Assembly (NCBI RefSeq): GCF_000018585.1
Contig: NC_009976.1
Coordinates: 863,982-927,981 of the forward strand
DNA length: 64,000 bases
Source of the DNA: Prochlorococcus marinus str. MIT 9211
Lineage (GTDB): Bacteria > Cyanobacteriota > Cyanobacteriia > PCC-6307 > Cyanobiaceae
Direction of reading: 5' to 3'
The notes under the pieces: generated by a model
The model's input: the letters and a program-made list of their open reading frames with translations, nothing else
What the model was told of the DNA's origin: nothing
Databases searched by the model: none
Translations under genes and position numbers: made by a program
Shown: in pieces, positions 18,279 through 29,047 of the stretch
Layout: each line of letters begins with the position of its first letter
Position numbering within the stretch: the stretch's first letter is position 1

Positions 18279-19574
18279 TCAAATTATTGTTCCATCAGAG
18301 ATGGTTGCATTCTTTACTACAACAACAATGCCATTACGTATATAGAAACCTTCTTCAGGGCGATCTGCTTCTTCTACATTATCTTTATTGACAATGGCAA
18401 CATTCTCACCAATACGGGCGTTTTTATCAAGAATTGCTCTTTTTACAGTAGTTCCTTGACCGACTCCCAGAGGTATTCCCCCACCAGATCTTAGGGCAAT
18501 TCTCTCTTCTCCTGATTCGTAAAAATCGGAACCCATAACTAGGGTATCTTGAAGTACAACATCACTTTCTATTCGACTTCTGACGCCCAATACACAATGA
18601 TGAATGCTACAAGCCTTTAAAATGGATCCTTCACCAACAATAGAGTCAGTTATCTGTGCATCTACCAATTTTGATGGAGGCAAATATCTAGCTCTTGTAT
18701 AAATAGGAAATTTTTCATCATAAAAGCTAAAAGGGGGCTTTGGCTGTTGAGTAAGTGCAAGATTTGACTCAAAGAATGCGCCAATAGTTCCTATATCCTC
18801 CCAATAATCATCGAAGACATAACTCTTCAATACATCTCCACGGTTAAGAGCTTCGGGTATAACTTCCTTGCCAAAGTCTTTATAATTCGGATGTTTGTTT
18901 AGAAGATCAAAAAGAGTAGCTCTACTAAAAACATATATCCCCATAGATGCTAAGTATGGCCTTTCTTTAGCGCTTTGAGCAGTTAGACCAAACCTAGATG
19001 TATCTACAGCCATAGCCTTAAGGGAATCACCTGTTGGTTTTTCTCTAAATTCTTTAATATTCCCTTCTCCATCTGTTCTCATTAAACCAAATGCTTCAGC
19101 TTGGCTAGAGTCAACAGGAAGTGCGGCTACAGTAAGATCTGCACCTGTAGTTCGGTGATGATTAACAAATTGACTGTAATCCATTCTATATAGCTGGTCT
19201 CCAGAAAGGATCAAGTATTCATCAACATCCCATTCCTGAAAGATCCATTGATATTTTCTTACTGCATCAGCAGTGCCTTCGAACCAAGAAGGACTTTCTG
19301 GGGTTTGTTGTGCTGCAAGTACTTCTACAAAACCTTGGGCGAATGGTGAGCTTAGATTATATGTCTGAGAAATATGCCTATTAAGTGAAGCGCTATTGAA
19401 CTGAGTTAATACATACATCTTGTGAATGTTTGAATTAATGCAGTTGCTGATGGGTATATCGATCAAGCGATACTTACCTGCTAGCGGAACAGCAGGCTTT
19501 GCCCTCATTTTTGTTAATGGATAAAGGCGTGACCCTTTACCTCCACCAAGGATAATGGCCAGGACACGCTTCAT
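18279..19574 (-). CDS. glgC: Glucose-1-phosphate adenylyltransferase
   Basis: Makes ADP-glucose for glycogen synthesis; in cyanobacteria it is activated by 3-phosphoglycerate and inhibited by phosphate. The 431-residue protein starts at the ATG before [10 protein letters not shown] (a TTG three codons upstream is less likely). It shows the nucleotidyl-transfer loop [12 protein letters not shown], the FWEGTADAV-like segment ([14 protein letters not shown]), catalytic DYxxF-type residues (MDYSQFV), the glucose-1-phosphate site REKP, and a C-terminal left-handed beta-helix. It sits between hemA and gnd, both on the same strand. Confidence 0.95.
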   Translation of the reverse strand: MKRVLAIILGGGKGSRLYPLTKMRAKPAVPLAGKYRLIDIPISNCINSNIHKMYVLTQFNSASLNRHISQTYNLSSPFAQGFVEVLAAQQTPESPSWFEGTADAVRKYQWIFQEWDVDEYLILSGDQLYRMDYSQFVNHHRTTGADLTVAALPVDSSQAEAFGLMRTDGEGNIKEFREKPTGDSLKAMAVDTSRFGLTAQSAKERPYLASMGIYVFSRATLFDLLNKHPNYKDFGKEVIPEALNRGDVLKSYVFDDYWEDIGTIGAFFESNLALTQQPKPPFSFYDEKFPIYTRARYLPPSKLVDAQITDSIVGEGSILKACSIHHCVLGVRSRIESDVVLQDTLVMGSDFYESGEERIALRSGGGIPLGVGQGTTVKRAILDKNARIGENVAIVNKDNVEEADRPEEGFYIRNGIVVVVKNATISDGTII

Positions 19575-19696
19575 TACGACCAAATAGAATGCGTTTGTAG
19601 TGCAAACCTAATGGAAGATGGTCCTCTAAAACCATAAAGGGAGACAGTCCAAAAAGTCATCTCACTAGCAGAGGAAAAAACAACAAAAAATAAGTC

Positions 19697-21004
19697 CTAT
19701 TCGGACTCCGAAACACCTAATTCAAAAAGGGTTTCAATAACTTCTAACGATATTTTCCTGTTAGAACTTGTTTGAGGGGCCCGAAGGTTCGTTACAGGGG
19801 TGTGGAGAATCTTATTTATTATGCCTTTACTTAATGCCTCAACTACTTTCCTTTCCCTAGCTGAAAAATCGGGACCCATTCTACTGAGAGCTTTTTGAAG
19901 TTCTTCCTTACGTACAGACTCTAGTGAGGACCTTAAAAGGTTAATAGTAGGAACAGCCTCAAGACTTGCCCACCATTCTAGGAAGATTCTTCCTTCTTCA
20001 TCTACTAGAGCTTCAGCTTCTAGGGCGATTTGCTGTCTAGCTTCTTGGTTTCTTGAAACAACTTCCTGTAGATCATCTACATCGTGAGCTTCAAATCCTG
20101 TAAGGCCTTTAACATCAGAGGATATGTTTCTTGGAACACCAATATCTATCAAACGAAGGGTTTCATCTCTTACAACTTCTTTTAAACGAGCGGCATCTAT
20201 TATTGGATTCTCAGCTGCAGTACTTGTAAAGATTAAGGTTGAGTTTCTTAGTGATTCATCAAGATCATCCAGTAATTGACAATGAATATCTACATCAGGA
20301 AAGTCTAAGGCTAAGGCCTCCGCGCGCTGAAATGTCCTATTAATAAGCTTTAGTTTTGAACAACCTTTTGATTGCAAATGTTGTATTAAAAGTCGACTCA
20401 TTCTTCCAGCTCCAACTATTGAGACCTTTTCTCTCTCCAAGCTCATTAATTCGTCCTTCCCTTCTGACTGTCCTAATTTCAATTGGGCAAGTTCTACTGC
20501 TGCAGAGCTTATAGAAACAGCACCTGTACCAAGATTGGTCTCGCTGCGAACTCTTTTGCCTGTACTGACAGCTTGAGTAAGTAATCTATTGAGGATTGGT
20601 CCCATCGAGTGATTCTCTTGTCCAAGCCGAACCATCTTTTTGACCTGAGAAAGGATTTGACCTTCTCCTAAGACAAGGCTATCTAAGCCTCCAGCGACTC
20701 TCATCACATGTTTAACTGCTTCGGCCTGGTCATAAGAGAACAAATGAGGGTCTAATTCATCAATTCCTAATCCTGAGTGTTTGCAAAGGAAATCCTTAAT
20801 TGCCTTAACTCCATTATCAGAATTTTTGACAAATGAATATATCTCTAGTCTGTTGCAAGTACTAAGAATAGATACCTCAATAATCTGGTCGTTTGTATTT
20901 AATGTATTAAAAGCTGAAGGTATATTGTCATCAGAAATGCTTAACTTTTCACGGACTTCAACTGGTGCTGTCCGATGACTAAGACCGACAACAGCAATGT
21001 TCAT
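19697..21004 (-). CDS. hemA: Glutamyl-tRNA reductase
   Basis: HemA reduces glutamyl-tRNA(Glu) to glutamate-1-semialdehyde, the rate-limiting entry to heme and chlorophyll. The 435-residue protein has SHRTAPVEVRE, the catalytic Cys50 in STCNRLEIY, LGEGQILSQV, an NADPH-binding segment IVGAGRMSRLL, and a C-terminal dimerisation domain. It lies 29 bp downstream of glpX on the same strand; that arrangement joins tetrapyrrole synthesis to carbon-metabolism genes. Confidence 0.97.
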   Translation of the reverse strand: MNIAVVGLSHRTAPVEVREKLSISDDNIPSAFNTLNTNDQIIEVSILSTCNRLEIYSFVKNSDNGVKAIKDFLCKHSGLGIDELDPHLFSYDQAEAVKHVMRVAGGLDSLVLGEGQILSQVKKMVRLGQENHSMGPILNRLLTQAVSTGKRVRSETNLGTGAVSISSAAVELAQLKLGQSEGKDELMSLEREKVSIVGAGRMSRLLIQHLQSKGCSKLKLINRTFQRAEALALDFPDVDIHCQLLDDLDESLRNSTLIFTSTAAENPIIDAARLKEVVRDETLRLIDIGVPRNISSDVKGLTGFEAHDVDDLQEVVSRNQEARQQIALEAEALVDEEGRIFLEWWASLEAVPTINLLRSSLESVRKEELQKALSRMGPDFSARERKVVEALSKGIINKILHTPVTNLRAPQTSSNRKISLEVIETLFELGVSESE

Positions 21005-21033
21005 AAAGCAATTACCAAATAATTAAGAGCGGA

Positions 21034-22038
21034 TCAGTTCAAAGCAATGCTTTTAGCACCATCTTTGATGAATACTGAGTTTGTAAATCTGGCAGTATTA
21101 TCAAGGGTACTTATTACAAGGCTACTAGTTCGAGTGCAATCATTTTCAAACTTAACGCCATGAAAAAGCAAACCGTCAGTAATTCCACTTCCAGCAAAAA
21201 CAACATTTTCACCTGAAGCCAATTCGTTTGCTTCATAAATTTTGTCTATATCGGTTATACCCATCTCATTTAAACGTTCAATATTGCCTTCTTTTGTATA
21301 GTCTGCCCATTCACTTGTCATAGCTATAGCTGGATCATATACAAGTTGTCCTTGGAAATGCCCTCCAAGTGCTCTCATGGCAGCAGCTGAGATTACACCC
21401 TCTGGTGCAGCTCCTATACCCATAAGGCAATGAGTACCTGTACCAGCGAATCCACAAGCGATTGCAGCCTGAACATCACCATCAGAAATGGGCTGAACTC
21501 TTGCACCAGTTGAACGTATTTCAGAGATAAGTTCCTTATGTCTTGCACGATCCATTACAACAATTGTTAATTCTTCAGCTTTCAAACCAAGGCATTCAGA
21601 GAGTATTTTGATGTTTTCTGTCGCAGAATTCCTGATATCAACCTTTCCTCTTGCCGCTGGAGGAGCAGCAAGTTTCTTCATATAAAAGTCTGGAGCATTA
21701 AAGAGTCCTCCTCTATCTGAGGCAGCCAATACAGCCATTGAGCCTCTCTGATTATTTGCACATAGATTAGTTCCTTCACAAGGGTCAACAGCAAAATCAA
21801 CTCCAGGGCCACTTCCACTCCCGACTTCTTCTCCTATATAAAGCATGGGGGCTTCGTCCCTTTCGCCCTCTCCAATAACAATTCGACCTTGCATTTGGAT
21901 TTGTCCCATGCGGTTGCGCATTGCTTCGACAGCTGCTGCATCTGCCTCGTCCTTTTGACCCAAGCCGGTAAGCCGAGCAGATGCTATGGCTGCCTGTTCA
22001 ACAACCTCGAGAATTTCTTGAATTAATGTGCGATCCAC
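21034..22038 (-). CDS. glpX: Class II fructose-1,6-/sedoheptulose-1,7-bisphosphatase
   Basis: A dual-function Calvin-cycle phosphatase in cyanobacteria, acting on both FBP and SBP. The 334-residue GlpX-type protein shows [18 protein letters not shown], the metal-binding DPCEGTN segment and the VMDRARH and GDVQAAIA motifs. GTG is the start codon. It is divergent from rpe across 202 bp, so two Calvin or pentose-phosphate genes may share a control region, although no operator was recognised. Confidence 0.95.
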   Translation of the reverse strand: MDRTLIQEILEVVEQAAIASARLTGLGQKDEADAAAVEAMRNRMGQIQMQGRIVIGEGERDEAPMLYIGEEVGSGSGPGVDFAVDPCEGTNLCANNQRGSMAVLAASDRGGLFNAPDFYMKKLAAPPAARGKVDIRNSATENIKILSECLGLKAEELTIVVMDRARHKELISEIRSTGARVQPISDGDVQAAIACGFAGTGTHCLMGIGAAPEGVISAAAMRALGGHFQGQLVYDPAIAMTSEWADYTKEGNIERLNEMGITDIDKIYEANELASGENVVFAGSGITDGLLFHGVKFENDCTRTSSLVISTLDNTARFTNSVFIKDGAKSIALN

Positions 22039-22240
22039 TGGTAAAACAATGCAGGTAGGAATTTTGCTTAAAGAACCTAGAGTGGACTAGCAAAAGAGAT
22101 CAAAAATATGACCTTAAATTTTGCATGTGCCAAATAATTTCTAGGTGGTAGGCGGGGACAACTTTATCAGTGGAGGTACATCATTCAATAAAATGACTTG
22201 AATTAATAGAATCTAAAAGAAATATCTAAGTTCGATAAAA

Positions 22241-22906
22241 ATGAAATCCCTTGCAATAGCGCCTTCCATTCTTTCAGCTGACTTTTCACGCTTAGGAGAA
22301 GAAGTCAAGGCAGTTGATGAAGCAGGTGCAGACTGGATACATGTAGATGTGATGGACGGACGTTTCGTCCCAAACATCACTATTGGCCCTTTGATAGTCG
22401 AAGCTCTTAGACCTGTTACAAAAAAACCATTAGATGTGCATTTAATGATCGTTGAACCCGAAAAATATGTTGCAGATTTTGCCAAAGCAGGTGCAGATCA
22501 TATCTACGTACAAGTTGAAACATGTCAACATTTGCATAGGAACCTTGCTCAGATAAAGGACCTTGGGAAAAAAGCAGGGGCTGTACTCAACCCTGGGACA
22601 AAAATCGATACTCTCGAATATTGCTTGGAACTCTGTGATTTAGTTTTAATAATGAGTGTTAACCCAGGATTTGGAGGTCAGAGCTTTATAGAGAATCAAG
22701 TTGACAAAATCAGGGATTTGAGAACTATCTGCCAAGAGAGAGGACTCGACCCTTGGATAGAAGTAGATGGAGGTATTAAAGCTGGCAATGCTTGGAAAGT
22801 TATCGAAGCAGGCGCAAATGCAATAGTTAGCGGCTCAGGCATTTTCAATCAGCCAGACTATGCTCAAGCGATAAAAGGTATAAGAGAAAGTAAGCGGCCA
22901 CAATGA
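22241..22906 (+). CDS. rpe: Ribulose-phosphate 3-epimerase
   Basis: Interconverts xylulose 5-phosphate and ribulose 5-phosphate in the Calvin and pentose phosphate cycles. The 221-residue TIM barrel has [12 protein letters not shown], the metal and catalytic motifs [12 protein letters not shown] and DVHLMI, the loop [12 protein letters not shown], and the catalytic Asp in EVDGGIK. It is divergent from glpX and convergent with ccsA; the AT-rich palindrome TAAGTTA/TAACTTA at 22943-22958 overlaps the ccsA stop. Confidence 0.96.
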   Translation: MKSLAIAPSILSADFSRLGEEVKAVDEAGADWIHVDVMDGRFVPNITIGPLIVEALRPVTKKPLDVHLMIVEPEKYVADFAKAGADHIYVQVETCQHLHRNLAQIKDLGKKAGAVLNPGTKIDTLEYCLELCDLVLIMSVNPGFGGQSFIENQVDKIRDLRTICQERGLDPWIEVDGGIKAGNAWKVIEAGANAIVSGSGIFNQPDYAQAIKGIRESKRPQ

Positions 22907-22950
22907 ATTAATTAAATATACAAACCTAGGCTAAAAAAAGAGTAAGTTAT

Positions 22951-23886
22951 TTAACTTAAAAACCATCCATAGCTATGAAGGCCTACCCCCAATAAGTTTA
23001 CACCTATATAACAAATAACAATTATAAGAAAGCCAAAGGTAGCAATCATAGCAGGCTTTCTGCCTTGCCAACCTCTAGTAATGCGAGCATGAAGATATGC
23101 AGCATAAACTAACCATGATATTAGCGCCCAGGTTTCTTTGGGATCCCAACTCCACCAAGATCCCCATGCTTCGTTTGCCCATACGGCTCCGCTAACCAAT
23201 CCTAAAGTTAATAATAAAAATCCAACTGTTATTGTCTGGTAGCTAAGATTATCTAAATTTTCTTCATTACTAAATAATTGTTGGAGACTGCGAGAATTTA
23301 CATAGCCAGACTTAGTTGAATTACTAGTTCTATAAGCTCCAATTCCTAATGAAGAGCCTCGAATTTGTAGCTCATTAGAATTAGATAATATAAGTACTGC
23401 AAGTGACAATAGTGATCCCAATAATAATGCAGAGTAACTACACATGATTACACTTACATGCATAACCAACCAACTTGACCTTAAAGCCGGGACAAGAGGT
23501 CCGGCAATTTGTAGTTCTCCCGGCAAGGCAAAACTTGCAAAAGAAATTGTTAGTAAGGAAAAAGGAGTTAAAATTGCTGGTATTATTGGATTTAAGTATC
23601 TTCGCTCAATAATTAATTGAACCAATGTAGACGTCCATGTCAAAAAGCATAGTGATTCATAGAGATTGCTAACTGGGAAATGTCCAGACAAGAACCATCT
23701 CGTACATAATTGAAAAGCAAGAACAAGATTAGCAACACCTATTAAAAGTCTTACTAGGCTTGAATTTGAATTACTACTAAGTGACCAAAATGAAAAAGGA
23801 AGAGAAACCAGAATTAGTACAAAGGCTAGGAAAGCCATTAATAAAACTGGGTCACCTAAATTAGAGAAATGTGAAAGGAATATCAT
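22951..23886 (-). CDS. ccsA: Cytochrome c biogenesis protein CcsA (system II)
   Basis: CcsA works with Ccs1/CcsB to carry heme across the membrane and attach it to c-type cytochromes on the lumenal side. The 311-residue protein has about eight transmembrane helices and the tryptophan-rich heme-handling motif [18 protein letters not shown] near residues 236-253. Conserved histidines lie in [17 protein letters not shown] and VGLHSYGWF. The matching Ccs1 partner is not in the window. A 32-bp gap separates it from the permease gene upstream. Confidence 0.93.
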
Positions 23887-23918
23887 AAGAATCTTTGCAT
23901 CTTAAAAAATCAATTTAT

Positions 23919-25124
23919 TCAACTTGCTTTTTTAAGTAAAAAAGCGCCGCCTGCTAAGGAAAGAAAAACTGGAGTCCAAGCGGCAAAGAATGGAGTTAAG
24001 GCACCGCTAACACCTAATGAGCTAAAACTAAAACTCAGAACATAATATATAAGAATCAAGAACACGCTTACCCCAAAGCCTTGGCTCCTACTTGTCGTTG
24101 TACTTGGTTTCGCTCCTAGAGTACTACCTATCAACCCGAAAACTATACAAGCCATTGGCAGGGTAAATTTCTCTTGAATACGCACTCTCATTCTCCTAGC
24201 TTCTTTAATATTTCCACTCTTCAGATATAATTGTTCAGCTTTTAAAGCTTCTGAGACAGTCATATCATTTGCATCTTTGGGTATTGATCCTATTTTTATT
24301 GGCCCTGTACCCAATGGATATGAATAACTTTGGAACTTAGTTGTAGTGGTATTTCCTGTTGGAGAAAGTGTCAACATCATTCCATCAATAAAATCCCAAA
24401 TGCCTTTTGATTCATTCCATAAGGCTTTATTAGCAACAATCATTTGGGTATAACCTTTCTTAGAAAAATCAAGCAGGGTTAACTTTGAGATCTTATTCTT
24501 ATCAATTTTTCCTGCGTAAAATAAATGTGTAAGACTCTTTCTTTTCTTTTCATCCTTAAGGCCATCAATACGGCCTTTGCGTGAAAAAATAATATCTTCA
24601 CCTATTTGATTAGATATGGCTTTGCCCAGTGAATTTTGTAAAATATATTCTGAATTACGATTAGATATAGGAACAATACTATTATTGAAGATAAAAGTTA
24701 TTGATGTTATTAACAGTGCCAGAGCCATTGCTGGAGCAATCATGCGCTTTGTTGATACTCCAAGACTTCTAAGGGCTTTTAACTCACTATTAGATGAAAG
24801 TCTGCTATAGGCCAATAAAGTTGCCATAAGCATAGCCATTGGGAAAGACAACACAAGAAATCCTGGTATTCTTAGCAGAAAAACTTGAATTGCAATATTA
24901 AATGGCAACCCAGATTCAACTATTTGCCTTACCAGATCAAACATCACGCCTACAGAAAGGGAAACAACTGTAAAGGCAGATATTGCAAATAATAAGGGGG
25001 GTATTAATTCACCTAAAAGCCATCGATCTAACAATGGAAGTTTTCGCCATTGCTTAACAAAAGGCTTAATAAGATAAGGCCAATAGTTATTTATTCTAGA
25101 GATTGGCTTATTAAAATAGCTCAA
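23919..25124 (-). CDS. LptF/LptG-family permease (LPS transport)
   Basis: The 401-residue protein matches the YjgP/YjgQ (LptF/G) family. Three N-terminal membrane helices include LDRWLLGELIPPLLFAIS, followed by a large extracytoplasmic beta-jellyroll domain (about residues 130-300) and three C-terminal helices. It would extract LPS from the inner membrane with the LptB ATPase and pass it to LptC/LptA. The best start is TTG at 25122-25124, overlapping the lptB stop by 4 bases; no ATG is close. Only one LptF/G-type gene is present here, as is typical of cyanobacteria. LptF and LptG cannot be told apart from this sequence. Confidence 0.88.
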   Translation of the reverse strand: MSYFNKPISRINNYWPYLIKPFVKQWRKLPLLDRWLLGELIPPLLFAISAFTVVSLSVGVMFDLVRQIVESGLPFNIAIQVFLLRIPGFLVLSFPMAMLMATLLAYSRLSSNSELKALRSLGVSTKRMIAPAMALALLITSITFIFNNSIVPISNRNSEYILQNSLGKAISNQIGEDIIFSRKGRIDGLKDEKKRKSLTHLFYAGKIDKNKISKLTLLDFSKKGYTQMIVANKALWNESKGIWDFIDGMMLTLSPTGNTTTTKFQSYSYPLGTGPIKIGSIPKDANDMTVSEALKAEQLYLKSGNIKEARRMRVRIQEKFTLPMACIVFGLIGSTLGAKPSTTTSRSQGFGVSVFLILIYYVLSFSFSSLGVSGALTPFFAAWTPVFLSLAGGAFLLKKAS

Positions 25125-25849
25125 AGCTTAAATTTTTCTCCTAGGTAATGACGTCTAACTAATGAGTTATTAGATACTTCAGACGAAGACCCTGATGCCA
25201 ATATTTTACCTTCACTAAGTATGTATGAGCGATCAGTGATTGCCAAAGTCTCCCGAACATTATGGTCAGTAATAAGAATTCCCATACCTCGTGACTTTAT
25301 GTTTTCGATAAGGATTTGTAAATCAACTACTGCCATAGGGTCTACACCAGCGAATGGTTCGTCGAGGAGTAAATACTTAGGTCCCTTAGGTCCCAATGCT
25401 ACAGCTCTAGCAACTTCGCATCGTCGTCGTTCTCCTCCTGACAACTGATAACCTCGACGATGAAGAAATCCAGATAAATTAAACTCTTCAATAATCTTTT
25501 CTCTACGAATACGCGATAAAGAAGTGCTCATTCCAGCTTGTGATAGCGCTATATCGAGGTTTTCATGAACAGTAAGCTGCCTGAAAATGCTTGCCTCCTG
25601 AGGCAAATAACCTACTCCAAGCTTTGCTCTAGAAGGCATAGATAATTGGGTCACTTTTTTGCCTTCTAAAAAGACCTGACCAAAGTCCGGACGAAGAAAT
25701 CCAATAATCAAATTAAAGCTAGTGGTTTTCCCTGCGCCGTTAGGCCCTAATAGCCCTACTACCTCCCCTGGAGTAACTTCTAAAGAGATATTATTAACTA
25801 CCTTTCTTCCTGAAATTGATCTTGAAACATCCTTCAGCTGTAGGCTCAT
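25121..25849 (-). CDS. lptB: LPS export ABC transporter ATP-binding protein LptB
   Basis: The 242-residue ABC ATPase shows Walker A GPNGAGKTT, the Q-loop QEASIFRQLTV, signature LSGGERRR, Walker B LLLDEPFAGVDP and an H-loop TDHNVRE. This is the typical LptB arrangement, and the following permease gene overlaps it by 4 bases, which supports the LptB(FG) assignment over a generic ATPase. Confidence 0.93.
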   Translation of the reverse strand: MSLQLKDVSRSISGRKVVNNISLEVTPGEVVGLLGPNGAGKTTSFNLIIGFLRPDFGQVFLEGKKVTQLSMPSRAKLGVGYLPQEASIFRQLTVHENLDIALSQAGMSTSLSRIRREKIIEEFNLSGFLHRRGYQLSGGERRRCEVARAVALGPKGPKYLLLDEPFAGVDPMAVVDLQILIENIKSRGMGILITDHNVRETLAITDRSYILSEGKILASGSSSEVSNNSLVRRHYLGEKFKL

Positions 25850-25897
25850 AATTGATTAACTGATGACGTCTAATTGATGAGGTTATTCATTTAATAA

Positions 25898-26311
25898 TTA
25901 TAAACTTAAATCTGTCTTTGATGAGTCTTTGTGAGACTTTCTGTAAATCACTGGAATAGAAACTTTATCTGGATTATCTTCTGACTGGAGAAGCCTTAAT
26001 CTAGACTCTACAATAATACAAAGTCTATTAATATCTAAATCGAAATCTGGAAGGCCTAGCCTTTTTAATCTTCCTAAACCTTCACCATATAAAATTGTTG
26101 CACCCTTATGATTACCTCTAGTTAAATGTAGTTGTGCGACTGCAATCTGTAGGATCCCTTGAAGAGTTACTCTCTCCATACCATTACTTTCATGCCAAAG
26201 TTCTTCTAAAAGATCGTGTGCAGAGTACCAATCTTGAGAATTAAAGAGACTAATAGCATCATCAAAACGCTTATCTTTACTAAAAATATGTTCAGTGTTT
26301 ATATCAATCAT
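25898..26311 (-). CDS. DUF309-domain protein
   Basis: A 137-residue mainly helical protein with the DUF309 signature WYSAHDLLEELWHESNG followed by LQGILQIAVAQLHL and a Gly-rich turn. The conserved HDxxExxW and later helix suggest a metal- or ligand-binding helical bundle, but no function is established. It starts 2 bp after the typA stop. Confidence 0.85.
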   Translation of the reverse strand: MIDINTEHIFSKDKRFDDAISLFNSQDWYSAHDLLEELWHESNGMERVTLQGILQIAVAQLHLTRGNHKGATILYGEGLGRLKRLGLPDFDLDINRLCIIVESRLRLLQSEDNPDKVSIPVIYRKSHKDSSKTDLSL

Positions 26312-26313
26312 AT

Positions 26314-28113
26314 TTACTTACTTCTTCTTTTCATTACTTTTTTCCTAAGTCGTATAGAGTCTGGTGTTACTTCAAGCATTTCTTCTGGTCCAATGTACTC
26401 CAAGGCTCTTTCTAAATTCATATCAATAGGTGATTGAAGAGTATCAAGTTCATCGGCTCCTGCTGACCGCATGTTTGTCAATTGCTTAGTCTTACAAATA
26501 TTAATCTCTAGATCCTGAGGTCTATTATTCTCTCCAATTATCATTCCTTTATACACTTTTGTTCCAGGTGAAATAAAGTATTGACCTCGATCTTCGGCAT
26601 TCTTTAAAGCATAGAAAGTAGAAACACCTTCTTCAAAAGAAATCAAGACTCCATTTCTTCTAGATTCAAATTCACCTATCATTGGTCGATATTCATAGAA
26701 TGAATGGCTCATAATTCCTTCTCCTCTTGTTGCTCTTATAAATTCTCCTCTGAAACCAATTAAGCCTCTAGAAGGAACTACAAACTCCAACTGAGTTCTT
26801 CCATCATTACTATTGAACATATTTTGCATCTCCCCTTTTCGTTCGCCCAGCCTTTCTATGCAAATACCAACAGATTCCTCTGGTACATCTAACACAAGAG
26901 TCTCAAAAGGTTCACAAGTTAATTCATCAATATCTCTGAAAATAACCTGTGGCTGAGAGACCTGAAACTCGTAACCTTCTCTCCTCATTGTTTCTATTAA
27001 AATACCTAAATGCAACTCACCTCTACCACATACTGCAAAGCTATCTGGGGTATCTGTATCCTCAACTCTGAGTGCAACATTTGTAAGTAGTTCTTTGTAA
27101 AGTCTTTCTCTTAATTGTCTACTTGTTACAAACTTACCTTCTTTCCCTGCGAATGGAGAATCATTAACAACGAAAGTCATCTGCAATGTAGGCTCATCAA
27201 CCTTGATTAAAGGGAGGGCTTTGGGCTCGTCAGGGCAAGCTATCGTTTCCCCAATATTTACATCTGGAAATCCTGCAATTGCAACAATATCTCCTGCAAT
27301 AGCCTCTTCTTTCTCAATTCGTTGTAAGCCCTCAAATCCAAGTAATTTAGATATTCTGCCATGTTTTATAGATCCATCCTCCTTAATTAAGCTTGCTTTT
27401 TGACCACTTCTTATATAGCCATTATGAACTCTTCCAATAATAATTCGTCCTAAAAAATCTGAATAGTCAAGAGTAGTTATTTGAAGCTGAAGTGGTTTGT
27501 CTTTATCTCCCACAGGGGGGGGGACATGTCTAATTATTGAATCAAACAGAGGAATCATATTGTCACTTTTAGTTTGCATATCCGGCTTTGCAAATCCTCC
27601 CAAACCACTTCCAAAGAGATAAGGGAAATCACACTGGTCATCATCAGCCCCTAATTCAATGAAAAGGTCTAAAACTTTATCAACAGCTATCTCAGGATCA
27701 ACTCTTGGGCGATCAATCTTATTAACAAACACAATTGGTCTCAATCCTTTTTCGAGTGCTTTTTTGAGAACAAATCGCGTTTGCGGCATAGGTCCTTCAT
27801 TGGCGTCAACAATCAATAAGCAACCATCTACCATTCCAAGAACCCTTTCAACTTCTCCTCCAAAATCAGCATGACCTGGTGTGTCGACAATATTTATTCG
27901 GGTGTCCTTAAATGTAATTGCAGTATTTTTGGAAAGTATGGTTATTCCCCGTTCACGTTCTAAATCATTTGAATCCATTACACAGGTCGGTACAGCCTCG
28001 TTGTCGCGAAAAATCCCCGATTGAGATAGGAGTGCGTCGACAAGAGTTGTCTTACCATGATCTACGTGGGCAATAATTGCAATATTGCGAATCGATTGAC
28101 TTTTTGAATTCAT
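26314..28113 (-). CDS. typA: Ribosome-associated GTPase TypA/BipA
   Basis: The 599-residue translational GTPase has all G motifs: [10 protein letters not shown] (G1), RGITI (G2), [14 protein letters not shown] (G3) and NKIDR (G4), then EF-G-like domains II, III and V and the BipA-specific C-terminal domain. It binds the 70S ribosome and is needed for 50S assembly and stress adaptation. Length is normal. It starts a likely typA-DUF309 transcript. Confidence 0.96.
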   Translation of the reverse strand: MNSKSQSIRNIAIIAHVDHGKTTLVDALLSQSGIFRDNEAVPTCVMDSNDLERERGITILSKNTAITFKDTRINIVDTPGHADFGGEVERVLGMVDGCLLIVDANEGPMPQTRFVLKKALEKGLRPIVFVNKIDRPRVDPEIAVDKVLDLFIELGADDDQCDFPYLFGSGLGGFAKPDMQTKSDNMIPLFDSIIRHVPPPVGDKDKPLQLQITTLDYSDFLGRIIIGRVHNGYIRSGQKASLIKEDGSIKHGRISKLLGFEGLQRIEKEEAIAGDIVAIAGFPDVNIGETIACPDEPKALPLIKVDEPTLQMTFVVNDSPFAGKEGKFVTSRQLRERLYKELLTNVALRVEDTDTPDSFAVCGRGELHLGILIETMRREGYEFQVSQPQVIFRDIDELTCEPFETLVLDVPEESVGICIERLGERKGEMQNMFNSNDGRTQLEFVVPSRGLIGFRGEFIRATRGEGIMSHSFYEYRPMIGEFESRRNGVLISFEEGVSTFYALKNAEDRGQYFISPGTKVYKGMIIGENNRPQDLEINICKTKQLTNMRSAGADELDTLQSPIDMNLERALEYIGPEEMLEVTPDSIRLRKKVMKRRSK

Positions 28114-28190
28114 TTTAAAAGCCTAAAAAGAATTAAAAGAAAGGCCTAGTGCGAAACAATATCTCAAAGTGGGTAACTTAAGAAAAAGTT

Positions 28191-28937
28191 CTAATCAATA
28201 TTGGAAATCTCTGAAAATAATTGCTGATTGGCTTTCTTAAACTGTTCAAGAGCCTCAACAGTACCTTCAAATCTCCAATGCCAAGGTTCATAACTTACTT
28301 TTTGGGAATTTCCTTTTGGGAAAGAAAGTATGAAGTGATATCTAGCTGCATTTTCTTGTAGCCATCTAAAGGCTGGTGTTTGCTCAAATTCAACTTCAAA
28401 ATCTGTATATCTCATAGTGGCATCCCCAATATCAATTGCATAGCCAGTACTGTGCTCTGAATACCCTGGAGGAGCTGATACTCTGGCTCTTTCAACCGCG
28501 ACTTGATTTCTCAAAGACTTATTGTCATAAAATATTTCTTTCTGAAGGTCTATAGATCTGTATCCACTTAAAAAAATGAGGTATATTCCATCCCTTTCAG
28601 CGGCTGCTCTCATATTCAGTAAAGCAGTATATGTATCTTTATGGACTTGTAGACCTGGATAAATTGTCCTCAAGTCTTCGCTAATTGCCTCAGGGTAAGG
28701 ATAATGACCAAGCAGTCGATCGTCGTCTATCTGACGCTCAAGCCCTATTTGCTTATAAAAATAATCTCTTATAGATAAAAGGTTAGTTCCAAAAAATAAT
28801 GTGAAGGTACCAACTAACAAAAATGTTGTAAAAACAATTTTTCTAGTAATTAAATCATTAGTCCTGACAGCCTTAGATCTTTGTGCGAGTGGAATCTCGT
28901 CAAAGTTTTTATTTCGAGCTGGTTGTGCCCGAGTCAC
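28191..28937 (-). CDS. D-alanyl-D-alanine carboxypeptidase, VanY/M15B type
   Basis: The 248-residue protein has an N-terminal transmembrane anchor (about residues 34-53) and a periplasmic M15 zinc-peptidase domain. The motifs SEHSTGYAIDIGD (zinc His and Asp) and YEPWHWRFEG (catalytic Glu-x-x-His) are complete. It trims the terminal D-Ala from peptidoglycan stem peptides. GTG is the start codon. The N-terminal cytoplasmic piece is basic. Confidence 0.88.
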   Translation of the reverse strand: MTRAQPARNKNFDEIPLAQRSKAVRTNDLITRKIVFTTFLLVGTFTLFFGTNLLSIRDYFYKQIGLERQIDDDRLLGHYPYPEAISEDLRTIYPGLQVHKDTYTALLNMRAAAERDGIYLIFLSGYRSIDLQKEIFYDNKSLRNQVAVERARVSAPPGYSEHSTGYAIDIGDATMRYTDFEVEFEQTPAFRWLQENAARYHFILSFPKGNSQKVSYEPWHWRFEGTVEALEQFKKANQQLFSEISNID

Positions 28938-29047
28938 AATTAAAAGAAAAATTCATGTTTCGATCGTAACGGTCTTGACCATTAGATGGCGCGCAAATCC
29001 AAATACAGATGTAAGTTTTAAATAAGATTCAAACTTTAATTCAAAAG

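Noticed and set aside
19622-19675. TCCTCT/AGAGGA inverted repeat between hemA and glgC
   Set aside because: Only 6 bp with a long loop and no T-run; too weak to call a terminator or operator.
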